64,000 nt of DNA from Catenuloplanes niger (GTDB taxonomy: Bacteria; Actinomycetota; Actinomycetes; Mycobacteriales; Micromonosporaceae), in NCBI RefSeq assembly GCF_031458255.1, contig NZ_JAVDYC010000001.1:1054001-1118000 (forward strand), read 5' to 3'. The notes beneath the pieces are model-generated. The model made no database searches, had not been told where the DNA came from, and was given only the letters and a program-made list of their open reading frames with translations. Numbering within the stretch: the first letter of the stretch is position 1; every line of letters begins with the position of its first letter. A program made the translations under genes and the position numbers. Positions 56,926-64,000 of this stretch are shown one piece after another.

Positions 56926-56998
56926 CGCACCTGGCGCGGACAACCGGCCTGAGCACCGCATTAATGGTCGTCTCAGATTCGCTCGGTACGAAGTCGGC
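56926..56998. repeat. inverted duplication, right arm
   Basis: Reverse complement of 56612-56684 (three mismatches). On the plus strand it again encodes the NmrA tail end (RTWRGQPA then stop), followed by the spacer that leads into the amidohydrolase ribosome site. No NmrA coding sequence precedes it, since an in-frame TGA and unrelated sequence are there. Confidence 0.9.
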
Positions 56999-57104
56999 GT
57001 CGAACAAGCGAGGTAATCCGCCGGCAGGAGGCTGGTCATGGCAGTGAATGCCGCGCCGATGCCGTCGGGGATACCACCACACGAACACCTGAGGAGAGAC
57101 TGAC

Positions 57105-58265
57105 ATGAGGCCCTTGGGACGCCGCAGCTTCCTGACCGCCGCCACGGCACTCGGCGTCGGCGCCGGCATCTCCACGCATGCCATTGCCTCGGCAGTGAGC
57201 GACGACAAGACTCCGGGCCGGGCTCCGGACCAGAACGCGGACAAGACCGCGGAAATTTACCAGCGGGACCGGGACCTGCCCTTCATCGGGACGGAGGAGA
57301 CATTTTCCACTCCCGAGTTGCTGAAGCTGAACTCCATCAACCAGGATCACATAGCCTTCCTCGAGGAAACCGGTCTTGCGGATCTGGGCCAGCGCCGCAT
57401 CGGCGACATGGACGCGGGGGGACTCAACGTTCAAATCCTCTCCGCTCATACACCGTCCGTACAAAACGTTCCCGGGCAGAAGGGCATCGACTTTGCCTAT
57501 CGCCTTAACCGGCAACTCGTAGAAGGGCCGATCGCCACATATCCGGGCCGCTTCAAGGCTTTCGCCACCCTGCCCCTGCAGAGCCCGAAGGCGGCGGCGG
57601 ACGAGCTGGAACGCTCGGTCCGGGAAGACGGCTTCGTGGGCGCGCTGACCAACGGACACATCACGAAGAAGTATCTCGATCATCCCGAATTCGAGCCCGT
57701 GCTGGAACGTGCCGTTGCGCTCGATGTGCCGATCTACCTGCACCCCGGCTATCCGGCTGACGACGTCTTCAAGATTTACTACAGCACCACGCGGTCCGAA
57801 TACACCAAAGAGTTCCAAGACTACATTTTCAGTGGGTCCGGATATGGCTGGCACCAAGAGGTGCTGACCCAATGCATTCGGATGATCGCGTACGGGGTCT
57901 TCGACAGATTCCCCGCACTGAAAATCATCATCGGCCACATGGGCGAAGGTCTCCCCTTCTACTACAAGCGGATCATCGAAGACATGGGCGAGCCGACCAG
58001 GAACTCGCTCAAGAAGCCTGTCGAGCAATACTTCCAGGACAACTTCTGGATCACGACCAGCGCATTCCCCCAGACCGAGCTGCTCGATCTCCTGCTGAAG
58101 TTCATAAGCGTGGATCGAGTGATGTTCGCAACCGACTATCCGTTCGCGGACATAAAGGCCCAGACCGACTGGTTCCGCGGATTCGATCTGCCCCGCGAGG
58201 ACAAGGAAAAGATCGCGTTCCGAAACGCGGAGAAACTGTTCAAGATGACAGTGCCCGTGAAGTGA
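57105..58265 (+). CDS. amidohydrolase family 2 protein (decarboxylase-like), Tat-exported
   Basis: A 386-residue protein. Twin-arginine start (RPLGRRSFLTAATALGVGAG). Amidohydrolase-2 TIM barrel (ACMSD/gamma-resorcylate decarboxylase type): GLNVQILSAHTPS, TYPGRFKAFATLPLQ, VALDVPIYLHPGYPAD (metal His), LKIIIGHMGEGLPFY (His) and DRVMFATDYPFAD (metal Asp). The first strand's HxH motif is not seen at the start, so metal binding may be partial. Relatives decarboxylate aromatic acids. ATG 57105 has gaggagag. It lies beyond the inverted duplication, divergent from MMPL. GC is lower than neighbours (several AT-rich codons), suggesting recent transfer. Confidence 0.88.
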   Translation: MRPLGRRSFLTAATALGVGAGISTHAIASAVSDDKTPGRAPDQNADKTAEIYQRDRDLPFIGTEETFSTPELLKLNSINQDHIAFLEETGLADLGQRRIGDMDAGGLNVQILSAHTPSVQNVPGQKGIDFAYRLNRQLVEGPIATYPGRFKAFATLPLQSPKAAADELERSVREDGFVGALTNGHITKKYLDHPEFEPVLERAVALDVPIYLHPGYPADDVFKIYYSTTRSEYTKEFQDYIFSGSGYGWHQEVLTQCIRMIAYGVFDRFPALKIIIGHMGEGLPFYYKRIIEDMGEPTRNSLKKPVEQYFQDNFWITTSAFPQTELLDLLLKFISVDRVMFATDYPFADIKAQTDWFRGFDLPREDKEKIAFRNAEKLFKMTVPVK

Positions 58266-58489
58266 CGCGCCGGCGTCGGCACCAGTAACGGTTCTCCTGA
58301 GATCTCCCGCGCGCCGGCCGCCTGGTCATCGACAGCGCGGTGCGCGAGGGTCTGCCGCGGGGCTCCACGGTAGACCCTCGCCCCGCCCGCATCACCCCGA
58401 CGACGACCACGTCATCGCCGGGTCACGCCTGGACGCCGTCATTGGCGAGCACAGCATCGACTGATATCACGTTGCGTAACTGAAAAGTC

Positions 58490-59756
58490 ATGATCATCGG
58501 GGCGGGGATCGGTGGGCTGACGCTCGCCCAGGCCCTGCACCACGGCGGTATCGACGTGTCCGTCCACGACCGTGACCCCCAGGTGGGAGCTACCGGCGGT
58601 TACCGGCTGCATCTCGACGATCGCGCCTGTGAAGTCCTGCGCCGCCACCTCAGCCCGCAGCACTACCACGCCCTGTTGGCCAGCTCGGTCTCCCGTGCGT
58701 CGCTTTCGCCGCTACACCTGGACCGACCACCACCTGCGCCCGTTGGTCACCCGCCCCTCCGATCAGGGCACCGACACTCTCATGATCGGACGAGTGCCGC
58801 TGCGCACCCTGCTGACCCACGGCCTGGAGGATCAGGTGCGGTTCGGGGCCGAATACGTGTCTCATGAGGTTCTGCCCGACGGCCGGATCACCGCTCACTT
58901 CGCCGACGGCAGTACCGACACCGCAGATGTCCTCGTACGCGCCGACGGTACCCACTCCCGGGTGGCGGCCTCGCTCGCCGGCCGGGACCTGGCGAACCCC
59001 ATCGGGTTCGGGGGCATCGCGGCCCGCACTCCGCTCACCGCACGCACCCGCGCCCTGCTGCCCGACATCGTCAACGACGGGCCGGTGCTCGCCCTGGGCC
59101 TCAAGGGAGCATCGGTGTTCATGCAGGTCCACGACCCGAGTGGCGGCCCGGCAATCGATCCGGCCTCCTGCGCCACCGTCCCGGCCATCACGGAGGCCCC
59201 GTCCCTGGTGTGGGGATTCAGCGCCACCGAGACCGTGCTGCCCCCCGCCACCGTGCAGGGGATGACCGAGCCGGAACTGGTCGAGTTCACGCTGTCCACC
59301 GTTCGCGGCTGGCCGCCGGCCGTGCGCGAGCTCATCGCCGCCACCGACCCCGGCTCCGCGGCCGCGTTCCGGTTCTCCGCCGCCGACCCCAATGCGGACC
59401 TGACGCCGTGGCCGGCCGGACCGGTCACCGCACTCGGCGACGCCGTGCACGCCATGCCTCCCACCGGCGGACGCGCCGCCGCCACCGCCATCATCGACGC
59501 GGACCACCTCGCCCGCGAGCTGTTCGCCGCTCGGGACGGACACAGCACCATCGCCCTGGCAACCCACCGTTTCCATCGCGAGATGGCCGGCTACGCGCCC
59601 GCCGCGATCCGCTTCTCCATGCTGCCGTTGCGTTGGCTGTCCCGTGTCGACCGTCTCGACCGGCCCGGTCTTCGCGGCCTCGCCGAACTCGGACTCAACG
59701 CCGCCTCCGCGGTTCGCCACGTCAGATCCAGCCTCAACGGGCGGGCCGCCGCATGA
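58490..59756 (+). pseudogene. FAD-dependent aromatic monooxygenase, frameshifted
   Basis: Frame 1 from ATG 58490 gives MIIGAGIGGLTLAQALHHGG (FAD GxGxxG) and continues to ...HYHALLASSVSR at ~58690. Frame 2 then carries on with RRFRRYTWTDHHLRPL, GTDTLMIGRVPLRTLLTHGL, VLVRADGTHSRVA, and the GDAVHAMPPTGGRAAATAII (GD motif) to the stop 59756. The two parts form one group-A FAD monooxygenase (PHBH fold) if a one-base change near 58680-58705 is removed. No ribosome site precedes ATG 58490, and a TGA lies just upstream in frame, so the 5' end may be lost as well. Confidence 0.85.
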
Positions 59757-60073
59757 GCGACCCGGCTCGGCTCGGACATCCGGCGCTGCCCGCGTGGGCG
59801 GCCTCGCCGTCCGCGGCGCCGTCCGCGTTCGCCGCGTCCGCCGCCGCCGGCGAATCGAATGGAGCGCCGCCTCAGGTCGTGGATGCGGAACCCGCAGCGC
59901 AGTTGTAGGCGCATACGTGCAAGCGCACTCTCATCGGCATGTCCGTGCATCAGCCGGTCGCCTCGGTGTGATTCTGTGTAGCGCGCGGAGTGCGGGAGAT
60001 CCGGCCGCCATGGCTCCGCTCTGGGGCGGTACGAGGACTCGGCCGCGACGTGCGTTCCGGTGGGAGAACTCCG
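59757..60073. other. spacer after the monooxygenase
   Basis: About 315 bases. A 51-codon frame overlapping the monooxygenase stop (ATG 59753 to 59908, Ala/Pro-rich) has no recognised domain and is not called. The rest holds nothing supportable. Confidence 0.35.
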
Positions 60074-60210
60074 CTACGCGCGGGGGTAGTCATCGGGTGA
60101 GGTGGGCCTCGCTGAGGCGAGGAGTTTCCGCTGGGCGGCGGGGTCATGGGAGATCGGTGGTGTGACCGCTGTCGAGCCCCGGTTGAAGTAGCGGCCGGTC
60201 ACGCCGGCGA
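60074..60210 (-). pseudogene. C-terminal fragment of a short-chain dehydrogenase
   Basis: The minus-strand frame ends ...VTGRYFNRGSTAVTPPISHD PAAQRKLLASARPT and stop at 60074, resembling the C-terminal segment of SDRs (PG-V-T-YF ... A-LW--S--LTG---P). The Rossmann and catalytic parts are absent, and the coding signal ends near 60205, where the TetR remnant begins on the other strand. Confidence 0.5.
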
Positions 60211-60488
60211 TCGCCACGATCCTGGCCGGCCGTCTCGCCGACGCCCTGGACACGGCCCGGGAGCGCGGCGAGGTCAGTCTCGCCGTGCCCGGTCGCGACG
60301 CCGCCGCCTTCCTCGTCGGCCCGATCAACTACCGCAGCACGATCGAACACGGCCCCGCCGACACGTTGTACGGGTGTGGTGCGCACGACGCCGGCGTCAC
60401 CGTCGCGCTGGAGCCGCCGCCCGGCCGTGTGCGCCTCGCACCGCTGTCGGAGCAACCCGAAGACATCGCCGGGGTACGGACGGGATGA
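60198..60488 (+). pseudogene. TetR-family regulator C-terminal fragment
   Basis: The plus-strand frame reads ILAGRLADALDTARERGEVS, then RDAAAFLVGPINYRSTIEHG, the last helices of a TetR C-terminal domain (R-L-P-l--a--RGEl ... llGplyYR-l). After ~60370 it becomes unrelated sequence (VTVALEPPPGRVRLAPLSEQ) to a stop at 60488. The DNA-binding domain and start are missing. Confidence 0.55.
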
Positions 60489-60597
60489 GCTGGGCACCGG
60501 ATATGTCGCTTCGCCACTACGACTTTCGCCGGATGCGCATGTCGGGAAGTCCGGGCACGGTGGGGAGCGGCCGGACTTACCAGGAGAAAGGCATCAG

Positions 60598-61728
60598 ATG
60601 CTGTCACGACGTAACCTGCTCGCGGGTGCGACCGGCATCGGCGCGGTCGCGCTGGCCGCTGCCGCCGGCGCCAACGCGTTCGCCGGCGAGACCACGACCG
60701 CCGCCTCGCCGGCCGCGCGCCGCCTGCCGACCACGCTCGCCCACCGGCGGCCCCGGGTGGCGAGCCGGGCACGGACCGACGTGGCCGACTTCAGCCTCAC
60801 CCACCTGTCGGTCGTCTCCTCGGCCGCCGCGGGCGTCCGGCTGCGTACCGCCGCGGGCTGGGGTGACTGGGTCGACCTCGCCGCGAGTTCCTGTGCGGGC
60901 GCGCGCGACGGCCGGACCGCGCCCGCCGGACGGCGTTCACTGGTGCTGGCCCGGGACGTCACCGGCTACGAGGTGCAGACCAGCGACGGCAGCACCGCCG
61001 TGGTCACCGAGCTGAACACCGTCGACGGGCCCGCCGGACCGGTCGCCGGCGCGAGCACCCGGCAGCTGCGTACCCGCGGTGGCGCCTGCGACCTGCCCGC
61101 CTACCTGTCCCGGGCCGCGTGGGGCGCGGACGAGACGCTGCGTTTCGCCGCGGACGGCACCACCGAGCTGTGGCCGGTGCAGTATTTCCCGGTGCAGACG
61201 CTGACCGTCCACCACACCGGGCTCTACGCGCACAACGACGACCCGGACCCGGCCGCGACCGTCCGCGCCGTCTACTACGACGACTGCGTCGTCGACGACT
61301 ACGGCGACATCGGGTACCAGTTGCTCATCGACGAGGCCGGCGCGGTCTACGAGGGGCGCGTCTCCGGCGACGACGGCCTGCCCGTCTACGACCGCGAACT
61401 GAACATGGCCAACGGCGCGCACGTCGGCTCGTTCAACGCCGGCAACATCGGCGTGGTCCTGCTCGGCCGCTTCACCTCCGTGCAGCCGACGCCGGCCGCC
61501 CGCGAGTCGCTGGTCAAGGTGCTCGCGCTGCTGTCCAAGGTCTCCGGCCTCGATCCGGCCGGCAGCACCGCCTACCTCAACCCGGGCAACGGGCTCGGCG
61601 GCCAGGTCCGCACCATCCAGGGACACCGCGACTGGGCGGCGATCGGCGCCGGCGCCACCGAATGCCCCGGCGACGCCTTCCACCCCACCCTCGAGTCGAT
61701 CCGCCGGGACGTGGCGGCGTCGCTCTGA
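60598..61728 (+). CDS. N-acetylmuramoyl-L-alanine amidase (PGRP type), Tat-exported
   Basis: A 376-residue exported amidase. Twin-arginine signal (LSRRNLLAGATGIGAVALAA). A ~130-residue N-terminal beta domain typical of actinobacterial peptidoglycan-recognition amidases follows. The amidase-2 domain has zinc His in LTVHHTGLYAHNDD, the YQLLIDEAGAVYEGR strand, NAGNIGVVLLGRF, zinc His in IQGHRDWAAIGAG and Cys in ATECPGDAF. All ligands are present, so it is likely active on cell-wall peptidoglycan. ATG 60598 has aggagaaagg. It is monocistronic by appearance, with TetR debris upstream. Confidence 0.93.
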   Translation: MLSRRNLLAGATGIGAVALAAAAGANAFAGETTTAASPAARRLPTTLAHRRPRVASRARTDVADFSLTHLSVVSSAAAGVRLRTAAGWGDWVDLAASSCAGARDGRTAPAGRRSLVLARDVTGYEVQTSDGSTAVVTELNTVDGPAGPVAGASTRQLRTRGGACDLPAYLSRAAWGADETLRFAADGTTELWPVQYFPVQTLTVHHTGLYAHNDDPDPAATVRAVYYDDCVVDDYGDIGYQLLIDEAGAVYEGRVSGDDGLPVYDRELNMANGAHVGSFNAGNIGVVLLGRFTSVQPTPAARESLVKVLALLSKVSGLDPAGSTAYLNPGNGLGGQVRTIQGHRDWAAIGAGATECPGDAFHPTLESIRRDVAASL

Positions 61729-61755
61729 CCGACGGCCCGGTCACCCCGGTCGCCG

Positions 61756-62676
61756 CTACCCGGTGACCGGGGTGCGCTCCTCGTCGCCCTGAATCGTCGC
61801 CGCCGCCCGGCGCAGCTCCGACAGCACGACCCGGACCGCGCGCCGTGCCGCCCGCTCGGGCCGGTGAAGGACGTCGATGTGGCGCCGCGTGCGCACCCCG
61901 CTGAGCGGCCGGAGGACCATCCCGGCGTGTGCCCGCGTGGTCCAGCGGGGCATCAGCGCCAGACCGCCCCCGGCCACCACCACCTCGGCGGCCACCGCGA
62001 GATCGTTGATGCGGTGCACGACGGTCAGCGGCCGGCTCGCCGCGGTGGCGATCGCGTCGACGGTGGCCGACAGCGGAAAGCCCTCGTGCACGCTGATCCA
62101 CGGCTCGTCCACCACGTCGTACGGGCTGAGGCGCCGCTTCGCGGCCAGCGGATGGTCGCTGGGCAGCGCCACGTCCAGCGGCTCACGCAGCAGCGGGCTC
62201 GCGACGACCGTGTCCGGCCACGGTGACGCGTGCCCGAGATGGTGCGCGAGCACCAGGTCGTGGTCGCGGGTGAGCCGCGGGAACTCGTCCTCGGCGACGT
62301 CCTCGTCGGTGAGTGCGAGCCGCGGGCGTCCCGGCCCGGACCGGCGCAGCAGCAGGGGGAAGAAGGCGGCGGCCGCGCTGTGGAACGCGGCCACCGACAC
62401 GTTCGCGTCCGGCCGCTCCACGAACTCCTCCACCACGCTCCGCGCCCTCGCCAGCGCGGTCTCCACCTCGATCGCGGCACCGGCCAGCGCACGCCCGGCG
62501 TCGGTGAGCACCAGCCGCCGCCCGTCGCGCTCGGTGAGCGGCACCGGGATCGGGCGCTGCAGCAGCCGCAGCTGCTGGGAGATCGCCGACGGCGTCATCG
62601 CCAGCGCCTCGGCCGCGGCGGTGACGCTGCCCAGCTCGCCGACCTCCCGCAGGATCTGCAACTGCCGCTCGTTCAC
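61756..62676 (-). CDS. LysR-family transcriptional regulator
   Basis: A 306-residue regulator. N-terminal winged HTH with MNERQLQILREVGELGSVTA and ALAMTPSAISQQLRLLQRPI, then the two-lobed LysR substrate domain (DLVLAHHLGHASPWPDTVVA, EGFPLSATVDAIATAA, LAVAAEVVVAGGGLALMPRW). GTG 62676 encodes the start. It is divergent from an EamA transporter with ~80 bp between, the arrangement in which LysR usually controls the transporter gene. Confidence 0.93.
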   Translation of the reverse strand: MNERQLQILREVGELGSVTAAAEALAMTPSAISQQLRLLQRPIPVPLTERDGRRLVLTDAGRALAGAAIEVETALARARSVVEEFVERPDANVSVAAFHSAAAAFFPLLLRRSGPGRPRLALTDEDVAEDEFPRLTRDHDLVLAHHLGHASPWPDTVVASPLLREPLDVALPSDHPLAAKRRLSPYDVVDEPWISVHEGFPLSATVDAIATAASRPLTVVHRINDLAVAAEVVVAGGGLALMPRWTTRAHAGMVLRPLSGVRTRRHIDVLHRPERAARRAVRVVLSELRRAAATIQGDEERTPVTG

Positions 62677-62756
62677 CCGCTGAGTGTAGTGATCCTTCAG
62701 CGTTCCTGAAGAAGGTCGCTCTTGGCTTCACGATCGGCCCGCCGCAGGCTGTGCGC

Positions 62757-63716
62757 ATGTTCCCCGGCCGCCGCACCGACGCAGTGCTGCTCCTCGTCGC
62801 GATCGTCTGGGGGTCCAGCTACCTGGCCGCCAAGACCGCCACCCACGACCTGCCCGTCCTCACGGTCCTGCTCGCCCGGTACGCGATCTCCACCATCGCC
62901 TGCCTCGCCCTGGTCGAGGCACGCCGCCGCGGCGGGCGGCTCACCCCGGACGAGATCCGGATCGGCGCGCTGCTCGGCGTCACGCAGGCGGCCGTGCTGG
63001 TGCTGGAGACGTACGGCGTCGCGCACACCAGCGCCGCCAACGCCGGACTGATCATCAGCCTCACCATCGTGCTCACCCCGCTGCTCGACCGCGCGGCCGG
63101 CGCGGGCCGGCTGCCCGCCCGCTTCTTCGCCGCCACCGGCCTGTGCCTGCTCGCCGTCACGCTGCTCATGCTCGGCAGCGGCTTCCACCGCCCCCGGATC
63201 GGCGACCTGCTGATCCTCGCCGCGGCCGTGGTGCGCGCCGGGCACGTCGTCCTGGTCGGCCGGCTGACGAAGAGCCGGACCGTACGGCCCCTGCAGCTCA
63301 CGGCCGTGCAGATGGTCGTCGGCACCGTGCTGTTCGCCGGGCCCGCCGCGAGCGGCCTGCCGGCCCTCGCCCGGGCCGACGCCGCGACCTGGGGTGCGCT
63401 GCTCTACCTCGCGCTGTTCTGCAGCGTGTTCGCCTTCCTCGCCCAGACCTGGGCGGTGCAGCACAGCTCACCGAGCCGCGCCAGCCTGCTGCTGGGCACC
63501 GAACCGGTCTGGGCGGTCGCGATCGGCATCGGACTCGGCGGCGAGACGTTCACCGCCTTCGCCGGTCTCGGGGCGGCGCTCATGGTCGCCGGCACGTACT
63601 GGGGACAGCACATCGAAGAGGCGGCGAACCGGGATCGGGGTCAGCCGAGAAGCAGGGCCTCGGTCACGTCACTGGCGAAGTTGCCGCCGGCGCGCGTACC
63701 ACCGCCGAAGGTGTAG
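62757..63716 (+). CDS. EamA (DMT) family transporter
   Basis: A 319-residue ten-helix transporter made of two EamA repeats: AVLLLVAIVWGSSYLAAKTA (with the WGSSY-type first-helix motif), LTVLLARYAISTIACLALVE, LGVTQAAVLVLETYGVAHTS, GLIISLTIVLTPLLDRAAGA, then second repeat LLILAAAVVRAGHVVLVGRL through LLLGTEPVWAVAIGIGLGGE. The last ~35 residues are polar and overlap the kelch gene on the other strand. ATG 62757 is chosen; GTG 62751 is two codons upstream. Exports amino acids or metabolites; divergent from the LysR regulator. Confidence 0.9.
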   Translation: MFPGRRTDAVLLLVAIVWGSSYLAAKTATHDLPVLTVLLARYAISTIACLALVEARRRGGRLTPDEIRIGALLGVTQAAVLVLETYGVAHTSAANAGLIISLTIVLTPLLDRAAGAGRLPARFFAATGLCLLAVTLLMLGSGFHRPRIGDLLILAAAVVRAGHVVLVGRLTKSRTVRPLQLTAVQMVVGTVLFAGPAASGLPALARADAATWGALLYLALFCSVFAFLAQTWAVQHSSPSRASLLLGTEPVWAVAIGIGLGGETFTAFAGLGAALMVAGTYWGQHIEEAANRDRGQPRSRASVTSLAKLPPARVPPPKV

Positions 63717-64000
63717 ACGGTGTCGCCGACGGCGGCGGCACCGAGGCCGTGACGGGGGGTGGGGAGCCGGCCGGCGGGGGTCCAGCGGTCGCGGCGCGGG
63801 TCGTAGCGCCACACGTCGTCGTACACCGCCGGCTCGGGACCCTGACGTTCGCCGCCGAAGGCGTAGAGGTGACCGTCGTGCGCGGCCGCGGCCAGGCCAC
63901 CACGCGCGCCGGGCATCGGTGCCCGCGTCTCCCAGCGGTTCGTGCGGGGGTCGAAGACCTCGACGGTGGCGAGGTTGCGCTGGATCGGGGTGCCGTCCGG
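63641..64000 (-). CDS. kelch-repeat protein, 5' end outside window
   Basis: The visible ~119 C-terminal residues contain two kelch blades: VEVFDPRTNRWETRAPMPGA with AAAAHDGHLYAFGG, and DDVWRYDPRRDRWTPAGRLP with LGAAAVGDTVYTFGGGTRAG. Kelch propellers mediate binding or act as secreted galactose-oxidase-like or periplasmic proteins; which kind cannot be told without the N-terminus. Its last ~25 codons overlap the EamA gene tail on the opposite strand by 76 bases. Confidence 0.85.
   Translation of the reverse strand, partial: PDGTPIQRNLATVEVFDPRTNRWETRAPMPGARGGLAAAAHDGHLYAFGGERQGPEPAVYDDVWRYDPRRDRWTPAGRLPTPRHGLGAAAVGDTVYTFGGGTRAGGNFASDVTEALLLG

Noticed and set aside
59753-59908. 51-codon frame overlapping the monooxygenase stop (ATGA)
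   Set aside because: Ala/Pro-rich, no domain, and the upstream gene is itself broken.

Overview
The window is high-GC DNA with GC-rich third positions, GTG/TTG starts, ATGA-coupled operons, SARP/AfsR and LAL-LuxR regulators, an F420-type (LLM) oxidoreductase, Tat-exported enzymes and ricin-type lectin domains. These point to a filamentous actinomycete chromosome; the Micromonosporaceae (Actinoplanes-like) fit best, but that genus-level guess is inference. No rRNA, tRNA, CRISPR array or prophage structural cluster was seen.

Layout. 1-7.3 kb: 3'-truncated FtsX-type permease (-), a tiny membrane peptide (-), an MGT-type glycosyltransferase and a TPP-dependent enzyme (+), and a convergent secreted glucose/sorbosone dehydrogenase-like protein (-). 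7.4-10.9 kb: LLM oxidoreductase (-), divergent from a two-gene unit encoding a DUF2135-tailed protein and a small Lys/Glu-rich protein. 11.2-16.3 kb: SDR pseudogene, AraC regulator, and a GH95 alpha-L-fucosidase followed by a ricin-lectin esterase with a frameshifted signal peptide. 16.9-23.7 kb: LAL-LuxR regulator, two alpha/beta hydrolases, a small membrane protein and a two-gene ABC exporter. 23.7-26.8 kb: three gene fragments (SDR, chemoreceptor, polysaccharide-lyase-like). 27.4-36.3 kb: AfsR/SARP regulator, then a compact OmpR/HK - lipoprotein - MacA/MacB-like operon. 36.4-44.1 kb: giant secreted DNRLRE-like protein divergent from an HTH-TM-lectin protein, a small secreted protein, an AraC/F420-reductase-like divergent pair, and a DUF1963 protein. 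44.1-46.4 kb: rearranged graveyard (split sugar dehydrogenase, HTH and AraC remnants). 46.4-54.2 kb: small orphan proteins, an intact IS630-family element, and two VOC proteins. 54.4-60.5 kb: MMPL exporter and amidohydrolase separated by an inverted duplication, a frameshifted FAD monooxygenase, and SDR and TetR remnants. 60.6-64 kb: PGRP-type amidase, LysR/EamA divergent pair, and a partial kelch protein.

How the genes work together. The clearest functional units are: (i) the two-component/lipoprotein/MacAB-like operon at 30.4-36.3 kb, probably envelope-stress or peptide export; (ii) the GH95-esterase operon for host or plant glycan use; (iii) the hydrolase/ABC exporter stretch beside the LAL regulator; (iv) the MMPL/amidohydrolase/monooxygenase area, which resembles an aromatic-compound export and catabolism locus that has been duplicated and partly decayed. 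The window is notable for the number of broken genes (about ten), most with visible breakpoints, frameshifts or nonsense codons.
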